Shown here: one piece after another, positions 34,283 to 45,704 of the stretch
How the letters are laid out: each line of letters begins with the position of its first letter
How positions within the stretch are numbered: position 1 is the stretch's first letter
From: Antilocapra americana
Taxonomy: Eukaryota > Chordata > Mammalia > Artiodactyla > Antilocapridae
Assembly (NCBI GenBank): GCA_007570785.1
Contig: ML660211.1
Span: forward strand, 1,550,602 to 1,614,601
Length of the DNA: 64,000 nucleotides
Direction: 5' to 3'
The notes under the pieces: generated by a model
Databases searched by the model: none
What the model was told of the DNA's origin: nothing
What the model saw: the letters and a program-made list of their open reading frames with translations, nothing else
Made by a program: the position numbers and the translations under genes

Positions 34283-34629
34283 TCAGTTCAGTCACTCAGT
34301 CGTGTCCGACTCTTTGCAACCCCATGAACAGCAGTACATCAGCCTCCCTGTCCATCACCAACTCCTGGAGTTCACCCAAACCCATGGCCATCGAGTCAAT
34401 GATGCCATCCAGCCATCTCATCCTCTGTTGTCCCCTTCTCCTCCTGCCCTCAATCTTTTCCAGCATCAGGGTCTTTTCCAATGAGTCAGCTCTTCACATG
34501 AGGTGGCCAAAGTATTGGCGTTTCAGCTTCAACATCAATCCTTCCAATGAACACCCAGGACTGATCTTCTTTAGGATGGACTGGTTGGATCTCCTTGCAG
34601 TCCAAAGGACTCTCAAGAGTCTTCTCCAA
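34283..34629 (-). mobile_element. BovB 3' segment (outer part of a twin-primed insertion)
   Basis: Antisense BovB 3' terminus beginning at 34283. It is interrupted by an L1 whose 12-bp TSD (AGTCTTCTCCAA) occupies 34618-34629 and 34934-34945. Confidence 0.92.
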
Positions 34630-34933
34630 CATGTGAGACAGCAAAAGGAACGCAGATGTATAGAATAGACTCATGAACTTTGTGGATGAGGATTAAGGGT
34701 GGGATGATATGGGAGAAGGGCATTGAAATAAGTTAATTATCATATCTCTAATCAATCGCCAGCCCAGGATTGATGCTCGGGGCTGGTGCAGCGAGATTTC
34801 CCGGGGGGGAGGGAGGAGGGAGGGGGGTTCTGGAGGGAAAGCATATGTAAACCCATGGTGATATCATGACATTGTATGGCAAAAACAATAAAAAATAAAT
34901 AAATAAATAAAAAGAAAGAAAGAAAAAAAAAAA
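34630..34933 (+). mobile_element. Young LINE-1 3' end nested in BovB
   Basis: 304 bp: ruminant L1 3' UTR (GTTAATTATCATATCTCTAA, GATGCTCGGGGCTGGTGC), a G-rich tract at about 34799-34833, and an A-rich tail with AAATAAATAAATAAATAAA. It is bounded by the perfect 12-bp TSD in BovB, so it is the youngest layer here. Confidence 0.95.
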
Positions 34934-34945
34934 AGTCTTCTCCAA

Positions 34946-35452
34946 TACCACAGTTCAAAAGCATCAATTCTTCGGCAGTCAGTCTTTTTCACTGTCCAAC
35001 TCTCACATCCATACATGACTACTGGAAAAACCATAGCTTTGACTAGAAGGACTTTTGTTGGCAAAATAACATCTCTGCTATTTAATATGCTATTTAGGTT
35101 GGTCATAACTTTTCTTCTAAGGAGTAAGCGTCTTTTAATTTCATGGCTGCAATCACCATCTGCAGTGATTTTGGAGCCCAGAAAAATAAAGTCAGCCACT
35201 GTTTCCATTGTTTCCTCATCTATCTGCCATGAAGTGATGGGACCAGATGCCATGATCTTAGTTTCCTGAATGTTGAGCTTTAAGCCTACTTTTTCACTCT
35301 CCTCTTTCACTTTTATCAAGAGGCTCTTTAGTTCCTCTTCACTTTCTGCCATAAAGGTGGTGTCATCTGCATATCTGAGGCTATTGATATTTCTCCTGGC
35401 AATCTTGATTCCAGCTTGTGCTTCCTCCAGCGTTTCTCATAATGTACTCTGC
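34946..35452 (-). mobile_element. BovB 3' segment, continuation
   Basis: Continues the antisense BovB into the RT palm. It stops at GTACTCTGCA (about 35443-35452), where the inverted 5' segment begins. A minus frame of 162 codons (34864-35352) encodes the RT C-terminal remnant running out into the nested L1. Confidence 0.92.
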
Positions 35453-36156
35453 ACAAGAGCGTGGCGGCTGCAAGGCGCAGGAGCGTGGCAGAGAGGAGCT
35501 ACCCACCGCCTGAGGTAATGGGCGGCGGCTGTGCTTTGCTGGAGCAGCTGTGAAGAGAGACCATGCGTCCAAGGTAAGAGAAACCCAGGTAAGACTATAG
35601 GCACTGAGAGAGGGGATCAGGGGAAGACAGGCTGAAACTACAGTCACAGACAACTAGCCAATCTGATCACACGGACCACAGCCTTGTCCAACTCAGTGAA
35701 ACTAAGCCATGCCATGTGGGGCGACCCAAGATGGTTAGGTCATGGTGGAGAGGTCTGACAGAATGTGGTCCACTGGAGAAGGGAAAGGCAAACCACTTCA
35801 GTATTCTTGCCTTGAGAACCCCATGAACAGTATGAAAAGGCAAAAAGATAGGACATGGAAAGATGAACTCTGCAGGTCAGTAGGTGCCCAATACGCTACT
35901 GGAGATCCATGGAGAAATAACTCCAGAAAGAATGAAGGGATGGAGCCAAAGCAAAAACAACACCCAGTTGTGAATGGGACTGGTGAAAGAAGCAAGATTC
36001 GATGCTGTAAAGAGCAATATTGCATAGGAACCTGGAATGTTAGGTCCATGAATCAGGGCAAATTGGAAGTGGTCAAACAGGAGATGACAAGAGTGAACAT
36101 CGGCATTCTAGGAATCAGTGAACTGAGATGGACTGGAATGGGTGACTTTAACTCAG
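35453..36156 (+). mobile_element. BovB 5' segment in inverted orientation
   Basis: Sense BovB 5' end: a GC-rich 5' UTR (35453-35640), then GACCACAGCCTTGTCC and the start of the coding region. It ends abruptly at TTTAACTCAG (36156) next to the duplicated MIR target. Head-to-head with 34946-35452, it forms a twin-priming structure. Confidence 0.9.
35742..36156 (+). pseudogene. BovB endonuclease N-terminal fragment
   Basis: About 138 codons without a stop. After a basic N-terminal stretch comes the APE-type endonuclease start, with GTWNVRSM (residues 96-103) carrying the conserved Asn, and GISELRW (124-130) carrying the catalytic Glu. The frame is cut at residue ~138, so the rest of the endonuclease and all of the RT are absent. 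It is intact enough to show the copy is fairly young. Confidence 0.8.
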
Positions 36157-36340
36157 GCACTGTACTAGGCATTTACATATATTATTTCCAAGTCTTCCTG
36201 AAATCTTAAAAGGTTGCTATTCTTACCATCACTTTACAGGGGAGAAAACAAGTTTGGAAAGTAACTTGCTCAAAGGCACATTTCACCTGGAGGTCTTTCT
36301 GAATATTAAAACCAGGGTTTTTCCACTATCCACAGCATAA
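36157..36340 (-). mobile_element. MIR, right part
   Basis: Resumes MIR after the BovB: GCACTGTACTAGGCATTTACAT, a TCACTTTACAGGGGAGAAAAC segment equivalent to MIR ATTTTACAGATGAGGAAAC, and TAACTTGCTCAAAGG. The first 13 bp duplicate 34270-34282. Confidence 0.75.
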
Positions 36341-36489
36341 GAAATCTGCCAAACTTTTATTACCTATAAATGCACATGCTCTGATTATGTAGATTCTAAT
36401 ATGATTCTTGCCAAATAAACAAACCAAGATGACTTCTAAGTAGAAGGCTGTAAAAAGTTCAGTAGACTTTGATCCATTTTCAAATTTGT

Positions 36490-36720
36490 CCAGATGGCCA
36501 GTGCAGTATTGGGTGGTGTCCTGTCCCCAGTACTTCCTGGATTCAAACTCCAGTTCTGCCACTTACAATCTGAGTGACCTCTGGCAACTGAACTCCTCTG
36601 GGCCTCAGTTTCGACATGACCAAAATGTGACAGAAATACCCACAAGGACAACTGATGAAAAACTCCTGATTTAGTGCCCAGGACATAGTTGGATTCTAAA
36701 TGTAAGCACTCTTCTCTTGC
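36490..36720 (+). mobile_element. MIR SINE, sense
   Basis: GGATTCAAACTCCAGTTCTGCCACTTAC, GTGACCTCTGGCAACTGAAC and CCTCAGTTTCGACATG are MIR core text; the segment ends in CCAGGACATAGTTGGA. Confidence 0.8.
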
Positions 36721-38249
36721 CCACTTTTTATGCTTTGTGCATAGAGAAAAATTCCAAATATAACTTTCTTTGAGTGCTAACCCTCATTGCTGCTAGCAAA
36801 AAGAACCATCTACCACCCAATATATTGCTTTTCTTAGCCCAAGGCAACATTGCCCTGAATCTTTCCATATAAAATTCTATGTTTTAACTTAAACATGATA
36901 CATAAGTCAGGATTGTACTGCCATTCTAAGAGTGGCTGGCAGTGGGCAGCAGAATTTACCTTCAATGCAATATCACTTAAAAAGCTGCATTAGGAGAAAC
37001 TGCTCCATGTGCAGTGTTTGCTAATGGGAAAGGGTACAGGGCAAGATGTAAACTCGTGGGCTCAAACAGATAAACTCTGCTGTTACTGGCCTTGTTCACT
37101 AAGAGTTAAAATAGCCTTGACAGGAGGGGAAAAAAAGAAAAGCTGACAATCATTTGGAGGATGATTTTAAAGGCTTTTTATTATTCTATAGCTTAGTACC
37201 ATTGAGTTTTGGTATCTAAAATTTTAACCTATACACTCCTTTTCAAAGACTTCTAGATGTTTTGTGAGTTACTATTTAGATCAATATTAGTCCATGGGAA
37301 AAACACCTTGAGGATAAAGACTACTTTGAGTGACAGGTCCAAAAATAAAATTAATATATATCCTTATAGAAACACATCTGTGAGCTTTATTTACTAGTAA
37401 CTCATATGATATGATACTCCATTTGGCCAAAAAGTTAAAAGTAAATTACTTTAAATCTAGGACATCTTCCTCTCTCATCTCTGAAGAAGTATTCATGTTC
37501 AAATGATAACCAAATTTTCTACTTTTAATTAGTTGCCATTTTGATGTCAGCCTCCAGACAGCACGAAAGAGATCAGCTCCCAGGAAACTGAGCATGACAA
37601 AAATCAAGGCATCTGAAACACAAAAACGCCGCCTTCTTGACTTTTGAACTCCCAGTCCTTACTGCCAAATGTAGAATGGTAGGCAGAAGGAGATGAAAGA
37701 CAATTACGCACACCCTCCCCACTCTCAAGGAAGGCTCTGCCTGTCACAGCTCCAGTGTGGTAGCCACCTGAGGTTTAGCTCAGGAGACTCAAGACCCGCT
37801 ATACGCACTGAGTAGATCTTACAAGTTCTTTAAGGGGTACCTCAGAGACCCAGACATGTTATATACCTCCAGCAGCTGCCAGTATTTATATCTGAAGTCA
37901 TTACTCACCAGGGATTGAGACAAATCAAGAAGACAGGAAAACTTTTTGAACTGTCGACACTGGGCAGAATAAAACATTTGCATGCTATATGGACTGATAC
38001 CCTGGAGTAAACTGAAATCCCTGTGGACTTTTGTAGACTTGGAAAATAAGAAAATAATCCCATGGACCTTAGTTACACAGAATAGAGAGCAATATAAAAA
38101 AAGACAATGGTGTAGAAGTCACATGAGGAAATGTGTTAGGGGAAATTTTTATAAACCTCATTAGATGGAGAAAGAGAGCACTTTAAAACTACCATTATTT
38201 GTTCACCACTGAAATAGTGAAATAGTGTTATACATACGTAAAAAATCAT
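36721..38249. other. 1.5 kb of low-repeat DNA
   Basis: No nameable repeat and no recognisable coding sequence. Confidence 0.45.
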
Positions 38250-38257
38250 AATGGGCA

Positions 38258-38260
<3 letters not shown>

Positions 38261-38291
<31 letters not shown>

Positions 38292-38515
38292 ACAAGTGTG
38301 TGCACACACACATTCACTCAGCTGTGTCTGACTGTGACTGCATGGACTGTAGCCCACCAGGCTCCTCTGTCCATGAGATTCCCCAGGCAAGAATACTGGA
38401 CCAGTTGCTATTTTCTTCTCCAGGGGATCTTCCCGACCCAGAGAGCGAACCCGCATCTCTTGGGGCTCCTGCATTGGCAGGTGGATTCTTTACCACTGTG
38501 CTGCCTGGAAAGCCA
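38261..38515 (-). mobile_element. Bov-tA SINE with (TG)n end, antisense
   Basis: (TG)n at about 38259-38289, then antisense Bov-A and tRNA head ending at 38515. Flanks AATGGGCAATG (38250-38260) and AATGGGTGATG (38516-38526) form an 11-bp TSD, so the microsatellite lies inside the SINE insertion and is its expanded CA tail. Confidence 0.9.
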
Positions 38516-38526
38516 AATGGGTGATG

Positions 38527-39784
38527 GGTGGTTATTAAAGATTTTGACTCTAAGAAGCCAGCCTCCACAGCTCTGACTTAGCATGGCTTGGAAAGGATCC
38601 TGGGAATCTGAATTCTTAGTAAGCACTCCAAGTAATTATAATGCACATGGTCTGAGAGCTGTCATTTGAGAAATACTTCAATATAGGAGAAAAAGAAAAA
38701 ATGAAAAACATACAGACTTGACTCTCAGAAACTAGAAAACCAGGTAAAACCCATAATCTCAAATACACATGGGAAGGCTGCTGCGGCATTGAAGGTCAAA
38801 GCACTGAGTCTCAGGAAGTGAAGTGGGGAGCAGAGGCAGCGCTCAGAGCAAGCCAGCACAGGCTAGGTCTTAGGGCTGATGACACAGTGAGGTGCGAAAT
38901 CCAAGTCCCTTTTCTGAAAAGGAAGAGCAGGGTGCACAGGTAAGCAGCAGGAGCTTATTGGACCAGATGTGGCCCTGAGAAGAGAGAGGACAGAGCCCTT
39001 TATGAGACTGCAAGGACTGGCTGCCAGGAGGGAAAGAGACTTTGAAAAGGGGGCTTTATTAGGCAGCGAAAACTGCCTATTTACGCTGACTTGTAAATAG
39101 TAAAAAGTCTAAGCAAACTCACACACACATACACACAGATGCTAGATGCAAGAATCCATCTAATCTAGAACAGGGCCTTGACCTCTCCCCACTTTAATCT
39201 TTCTGCAACCTCTACTCCAGAAAACAGTCACCTCCTTCCAAGAAGAATGATTAGGAAGCAAATAGGGATGTTTCTAAAGGTACTTTAAGAAATAAGAAAA
39301 ATAAGACACAGCTCTCACTTGGGACCCTTTGACCATGAAATTGTCATGAAGATGCAAACTGCCACCAAACCTCTTACTATGAATTTTTAAATCTTAGGAG
39401 AGCAACTGCCTCTATGAAACAAGGGCACAGTGCAGAGATGAAAGAGCTCAGAGCATACATGGAGGAAAAATTAGGAGGAGATGAAACATGACTAACAGGG
39501 TTTGAGAATGAGGGAAGAGGGTACAGGCAGGTAAAAGAACCACCAGAGAAGTCAAAGCAAGATTAAGAGAATCTTAAGGAGAATGGACACAACTGAAAAC
39601 ATAGAAAGAGACACGAAGAGTAGAAATGAGAAACTAAATAAAATGAAATGCAGTTAAATGTGTTTTTAAAAATAGAAGTAAAATGACAATTACTAAGGGA
39701 TGACAAAGGCATAACTTTCTACCTAAAGGAGGTTGGGGGGTGGTGCGCAGAATACTAGGCAGGGCAGAACATTTAGAGCCCTAA
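38527..39784. other. 1.25 kb of low-repeat DNA
   Basis: A-rich and G/A-rich patches; no nameable transposon or gene. Confidence 0.45.
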
Positions 39785-40297
39785 CTTAAGAAAGAATGTT
39801 CATTGACAGAGGAGTGGATAAAGAAGATATGCTGCATATATATAAAGTGGAATACTACTCAGCCATAAAAAAGTGAAACAATGTCATTTGTAGCAACATG
39901 AATTATCATAATAAGTGAAGTGAGTCAGACATGGAAAAACAAATATAATTGGTATCACTAATATGTGGAATCTAAAAAAATGATACAAATGAACTTATTT
40001 ACAAAATAGAAACAGACTCACAAACTTAAGAAGTAACCTAACCAGAGGGGCCAGTGGGAGTCAGATTGGGAGTATGGAATTGTGATATACACACTGCTAT
40101 ATTTAAAATGAATAACCAACAAGGAACAACTGTCAAGATAATGCTGCTCAATATTTTGCAATAATCTAAACAGGAAAAGAATTTAAAAAAGAAAAGAAAC
40201 GTGTATGTATAACTGAATCACTATGGTTTACACCTGAAACTAACAACACTGTAAATCAACTATGCTCCAGTATAAAATAAAAAAAAATTTTAAAGAA
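39785..40297 (+). mobile_element. LINE-1 3' end, older ruminant type
   Basis: TAAAGTGGAATACTACTCAGCC, TATGTGGAATCTAAAAAAATG, the 3' UTR with AATAACCAACAAGGAACAACTG, and the end AAATCAACTATGCTCCAGTATAAAATAAAAAAA. Confidence 0.88.
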
Positions 40298-40705
40298 TTA
40301 CTGAATGAAAAACATGAAGGTATAATAAAAGAGTACATCATGCCCCCCCCAAAAAAACTATCAGAAACAGTCTCAAGTTAGTGTACCTTAAAGATAATAT
40401 TGGTATAGCCAAGCAAACAAGGACAAGTTCTAAAAGAATAAAAAAAAATCAAGCTGGCCTCTGTTGTCTCCAGATGTATTCAACCTTGGAAGATTATTCA
40501 CACAAATTCCTGAAGCATGGTAGCATGAATCAAGAATTTTATACCTAGCCATATTTGTTGTGATTTTTTTTCATTTGCCTATTAAGTAAGCAACCCATTT
40601 TACAAGTAGTTTTGAAAAAATACATTTGCATTTTTAAAGAGAATTCCCAAAATTAAGTAAGCTTGCCAAAACCTGGATCCCACATAAGCAAGGCAGCTTA
40701 CTATG
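40298..40705. other. Unassigned A-rich DNA
   Basis: No named feature; C-run followed by A-run at 40343-40357. Confidence 0.4.
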
Positions 40706-41015
40706 AAAAACTCTACTTTTTGTTAAAATATAGTTGATTTCCAACATTGTGTTATTTCCTGGCATACAGCAAAGTGATTCAGTTACACACACATTGGTTC
40801 TTCTTCATAGTCTTCTCTATGATAGTTTATTACAGGGTGTTGGATATAGTTCCTTGTGCTATACAGTAGGACCTTACTGTTTAGCTGTTTAGCTGTTTTT
40901 TACACAGTAGTTTGTGTCTGCTGATTCCAAAGTCCTGATTTAGCCCTCCCCCACCCCCTTTTCTCTTTGGTAAATGTAAATTTGTTTCCTGTGTCTGTGA
41001 GTCTGAAGAAACACT
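40706..41015 (-). mobile_element. LINE-1 3' UTR, antisense
   Basis: Antisense L1 3' UTR: AATATAGTTGATTTCCAAC, GCATACAGCAAAGTGATTCAG, TCCTTGTGCTATACAGTAGG and TAAATTTGTTTCCTGTGTCTGTG. Confidence 0.85.
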
Positions 41016-41635
41016 GCATAAACATCTGCCAGAGTACATACCAGCTACCATTGCCAGCATGATGGATTCTTCATTCTGTCCACTAGAACTCTTGAGAACA
41101 CTTCTCAATGGCAGAACCAAGACAGAACCCTGCTGGCAAGAGTCCCTGGGCACACAGTTTTCTAAAATACACAGGCTAGCATAGAAAGGGGCAAAAATAG
41201 TAAAGAACTGCTTAAGTAGAGCCCAGAAGAATGAGGTCAACTGCTCAGAAAAACATCACACGCCTAAAGACGTTATCTCCTTACTGTCTTATAATCAGAT
41301 AAGATAGTGTAATTAAATGATTATAAATTAGTGTAATTACATCTTCTAAATTATAGGTCACCGAATTCTACAACTCATAAATTTATGTTTAAGATTCATT
41401 GCAAATAACCAGAAAAAAGCAATAAAAATATCAGTGACACCTTAATCATTAAGAACTAGGGGCATGTAATGGTAACAATGAACAAGCAAACATGGAAGGA
41501 TGTTATCACATAGCAACTATATCCTTTCCCACAGCTATTCTTTTCTCCCTAATGCTGAATGAAATCTCAGGTAAAATCCAAAACTGTCTGGGTTACTCTT
41601 GAATAATAAGTCACATCTAATGCCAGGCCAGTATT
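41016..41635. other. Unassigned DNA
   Basis: A 119-codon minus frame (40881-41240) begins here and runs into the antisense L1; nothing recognisable in it. Confidence 0.4.
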
Positions 41636-41637
41636 TA

Positions 41638-41756
41638 CTGGGCTGACCAAAAAGTTCATTTGATTTTAGGTAAAAATGAGACTTTTTGTTTTTCATTTTC
41701 ACAAAGAACTTTATTGAACATATTCCTTAACCGAACAAACTTTTTGGCCAACCCAA
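41638..41756. mobile_element. 119-bp mariner MITE
   Basis: Ends CTGGGCTGACCAAAAAGTTC and GAACAAACTTTTTGGCCAACCCAA form terminal inverted repeats, flanked by TA at 41636-41637 and 41757-41758. Same family as 23552-23621 but with more internal sequence and no transposase. Confidence 0.92.
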
Positions 41757-41786
41757 TACATTTTCCAGTCTCATGTAAGAGCCAAA

Positions 41787-41935
41787 ACAGGGATGGAATC
41801 AAGAGGGAGGTGGGAGGGGGGTTCTGGACAGGGAACACATGTATACTCATGGCAGAGTCATGTCAATGTATGGCAAAACCAACACGATAATGTAAAGGAA
41901 AAAATTAATAAATAAATAAAAGAGAAAAAAGTCAA
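41787..41935 (+). mobile_element. Short LINE-1 3' end
   Basis: About 150 bp: GGAATCAAGAGGGAGGTGGG, a G-run, ACACATGTATACTCATGGC, ATGGCAAAACCAACACGATA and an A-rich tail. It starts 30 bp after the mariner element. Confidence 0.88.
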
Positions 41936-43040
41936 GAGAACTCCTGGGAGAGAAGGGGGGGAAAAAAAGTATCTTTCTTCCCAAACCTGCCTGACTGCCT
42001 CCATTTTGAGCCAAAAGCCAACAATGGCCAAGGGAAGGACAAGGTCACATCTTCCACTCCAGGGGCTGGGCTTCTTCGTCACAGCTGAGAGTCACCTGCG
42101 GCTCCTGACGCTCTGGGGTTAGCACGGGCACAGGAGAGGGCCAAGTCGGGCACAGGACGGTTCTTGCCTGGTATTATCGTGACCCAGAAGCGGCTTCTGG
42201 GCTTGGGTGGTTTCTAGATCTGACATTCTCTTTTGGAGCACGTTGGGAATTCTTGGGCAACCTTCTCATCACACAAATTCACACACCTGCTTATCCATTA
42301 ATACAAGTTATGTCCCTCTGGCCAGGTGCTTATGCTGACATCTTGCTCGACGACTTACCTCTCAGAGACAGTCCTGTCAGATGGCATCCTTTTTAAAACG
42401 CCCCTAGGCCAACATCTTCACCATGCAAGAGCAGCTTTGTAGAGGAGCGGATCTGAGGGTTTCTTATCGAAATTGTCTTCACAGGCTGACACAGAAGTCT
42501 CAGACTGTTGCGGAGACAGATTTTCTGAAGACTGGATTTGTAAGATTCCAAACACTAAGACTTTTAGTTGGTGGGAAAGAGGCAGGAAAGGTGCTTCAGA
42601 AGGAAGATCATCAACCACAAGTAGCATAAAGACAAGGCAGGGCATCGGGGGCCCAGTCTGGGAGATGGAAGAAGTCTCCCATGTGAGAGCAGCATGCAGT
42701 GGGGAGGCCGATAGGACCTTCAGAAGAATTCAGACGTCTGCCCCACAGCCGGACAGCTGCCCAGAGGTCCTCCATGACCAGCAAGGTACCCAGAAAAGCA
42801 GGGTCAGGACCAGTTCCACGAGATCGGCTCTGTCTCCCAATTTTCGCTCTCCTCATCCACCCTACATCCTCCGCCACACACACGGGATATTACAACTAGA
42901 AGCGAGATGCGCAGGACGTGTTCCTAAGCAGGCAATACTTACCTCCCAACCTCTAGATGCCAAAACTGAGGGAGAAATGAAGTGGACCATGGTACCTCCC
43001 ATCTTGAGGTCCCCCTCCCAGTGAGGAAATGAGACCCAGA
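41936..43040. other. 1.1 kb of unassigned DNA, exon-like patch
   Basis: More GC-rich than its neighbours. A 75-codon minus frame (42418-42645) contains SETSVSACEDNFDKKPSD and abuts GGTGAAG on the minus strand (about 42418-42424), which resembles a splice donor. An overlapping plus frame of 183 codons (42473-43024) is not recognisable. I cannot say which, if either, is real. Confidence 0.25.
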
Positions 43041-43044
43041 GCAG

Positions 43045-43225
43045 TTACATTCCGGGCACTGTTCTCAGTGCCTGACATGTCTTACTTTTGTCCTCGTGAC
43101 TATGAGGTAGATCCAAGCGTCCTTACGTAAAGGACAGGAAATTGAGAGCAGAGAGCTTAGTCTGCACACAGCTAGTGCCAGAGAAAAATTTTCTAGTTCT
43201 GCCTCAGGAGTCCATCCCCACCATC
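43045..43225 (-). mobile_element. MIR SINE, antisense
   Basis: CCGGGCACTGTTCTCAGTGCC, GACTATGAGGTAGATCC, AGGACAGGAAATTGAGAGCAGAGAG and CACACAGCTAGTGCCAGAG follow MIR order in antisense. Confidence 0.75.
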
Positions 43226-44302
43226 TACTAAAGAAAAAGGCAAGTTCTAAACAGGCAGGACTGGACTTTAATAACTAAAAGTAGTTGGGGAAGCAAGAAG
43301 ACCTGCCCGATATGTCCATACAAAACGAGAGAGGGAGATCTGATGTAGGCAACCAGGGACTATGAATGAAGAAGCATAAAATCTCATCCTAAACAAGGCT
43401 CTTAAGAAAAAGTCATGTCTCAGCCTAGGCTTTCCTACCTCCTATCTTGTTCTTGTCACGGCCACAGCCGCAGCCTGATTTTGGAGCTGTCAACTGTGGT
43501 CAGAACCTGCTGGGTCCCACCCCGCCTCTGCGGTGCTCCGTGTCTGCTCTGATCTCTACCCGCAGCCTCTTCTCAGGTCCCCTTTCACTCTGACACTCCC
43601 ATCCCAGTTGCATCTCTTAAATTCTGCCACCTTGCCTAGATGCCACCTGACTGCCTGTCCCCTTGCTCTGCATTCTCTCTCTTCCTGCTCTTATTTTTAG
43701 ACCTCTCCTCCCTCCTAAATTATCCTATCACCTCACCTTCTTGATCCTACCATCTTCTATCTCCAACTTCCTCTCCTTTTCCATGCTAAAAATGCTGGAT
43801 TTACTGAACTTCAGTGTATACCATAAAAGCACTAGAGAACGAGAAGGGAGGACTCGACCTAAATCCCAGCTCTGAAATTCAGCAGGATTTGTGAGCAGTA
43901 CACAAGAGCCCGCAGACCTCTCCTAAGACTCAGGACATCAGGCAGACACGGGAATTCCCTGAGCTTTGCTTTCATGGTTACACCAGAAGCCGATTCTCAC
44001 TGCATGCTGGATGCATATTAGAACACATCTCTAACACACAAAGACCCAGCCCCTCAGAACTCTCAAGCTGTATTTTACACAGAAAACCTAAAACAGGGAA
44101 TCTCCCCCAACTCACTCACATGCACGCATATGTAGGGTGTTTACTTCTCTTGATTAAAATATGTACTGCTCTGGGAAAATTATAGGAACTGAAGTTTGTT
44201 TATTACTTCTTAAAACAGAAAAGCTTGTCATGTCTTCTTAGAAGGAGACTCCCTCCTCCACCCCGAGGTACTATGGAAATTGCCTTCTGGTTCAAAAGTG
44301 GT
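43226..44302. other. 1.1 kb of unassigned DNA
   Basis: Includes a pyrimidine-rich stretch (43550-43780). A 70-codon plus frame at 43663-43875 is not recognisable. Confidence 0.4.
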
Positions 44303-44555
44303 ACTGAACATACACACTACCATATGTAAAACAGACAGCCGGTGGGAATTTGCTGTAGGATGCAGGGCACCCAAAGCTGGGGCTCTGTGATAACCAAGAG
44401 GGGTGGGATGGAGAGGGAGGTGGGAGGGAAGTTTGAGAGGGAGGGGACGTATCTATACATATGGCTGATTCATGCTGATGCAAGGCAGAAGCCAACGCAA
44501 TACTGTAAAGCAATTATCTTCCAATCAAGAACAAAATAAAATTTTAAAAAAGAAA
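44303..44555 (+). mobile_element. LINE-1 3' end, older ruminant type
   Basis: CATATGTAAAACAGACAGCC, GAATTTGCTGTAGGATGCAGG, a GGGAGGTGGGAGGGAAG-type tract, ATATGGCTGATTCATGC and GTAAAGCAATTATCTTCC followed by an A-rich end. Confidence 0.85.
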
Positions 44556-45690
44556 AGCATTCTTCTGAGATGCTCAGTACGCCAACTCCTTCCCCCAGTG
44601 TCCTTTGTTACAGCTCAGGCCTGAAATCTGTAGCTATCCTAACTCAGAACATGCTTGGGATGTTTGGATCCGCATAAGCACATCAGATCTTTCCTGAACA
44701 ACATGCACTGGCCTTGTGGCTCATTTCCACTAATGCAACACTGAAGACGTGTTCCCACAGTACACACCCAGCCCTGTCCATCAGAGGCACCTGGGTGCCT
44801 ACCGAGCCCCCACGATCAGTTGGGGAGAAGGCAGAGGTGACTCAACACTTGGCTGGGTCCAAAACAGTCCACAGATGTGTTCTCTAAGGCAGACGCCAGC
44901 GCCCTCATAATCACACCTAGATTTCACAACACCAGCAGATAAATGCTTTCAAACCTCATTACGGAGCTATCAACAGGCTCCAAATGCTTAAAATGTGTTA
45001 TACATCAGAACCGTGGTATTTTACTTTCCAAATAGGAAGTTATATACGCCTCGTCATAAACAAGGCAGATGCTAAAATAAACAAATTGGCAATATCGCCT
45101 TAATTGTACCACAGAGTAAATATTGGGCACTGCATCCCACCTCTAACAAATTAGCATCACTAATTTAGCAGAGAATTTTAGCTTTGCATTCTTGCTACGT
45201 AACTACCATTTCCTGGGCTCTAAGGAGAAAAAAGTAGACCCTACTATGCCTGTCAGAATAGGAGTTGGTGATAAAGATCCTTTGCCTTTATATATGCACA
45301 GCATGTCCTGAACTGCTGAAACTCTAAGGAAATTTCTGGAATACATCAGTCATCTCTGTGAATTTTAAGGCATGCCATGCACTGTTTCCTTTATCATAAG
45401 CTATCCAAGCCACAGCTCTTATCTCAAAAGATTCTTGCCAGTATGACAGAACTCAGTTTATGACCTGAGGGCATGCAAATAATTCAAATGTCCATATAAA
45501 GGGAGCCATTACAAACACCTTTAGATTTGAAGTGATTTTCATAAACATTGATCCAAATCCTAGAACATCCCTGAAAATTGCCCTTTTTTTTAATGAAAAT
45601 AAAGAACATATGCCAATAAAGAAGAAAGAAAGGAAAAGAAAAGTACCAGCAAAAAATGTTATAATATTTAGAGTTATTTTACTGGTGTCA
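44556..45690. other. Repeat-free 1.1 kb, possible conserved noncoding DNA
   Basis: No transposon is recognisable. The sequence has balanced, non-simple composition and carries homeodomain-type cores (TAATTTAGC near 45162; TTAGCATCACTAATT near 45151-45165) and an octamer ATGCAAAT at 45473-45480. That pattern is compatible with an enhancer or simply with unique intergenic DNA. Confidence 0.3.
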
Positions 45691-45704
45691 GGTAATTACA
45701 CAAT

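Noticed and set aside
34168..34668. 166-codon plus-strand frame
   Set aside because: It is the antisense strand of BovB plus MIR and L1 flank; the real coding strand is minus and truncated.
42473..43024. 183-codon plus-strand frame
   Set aside because: No recognisable domain, it overlaps minus-strand frames of 75 and 90 codons, and the region is GC-richer, which lengthens chance frames.
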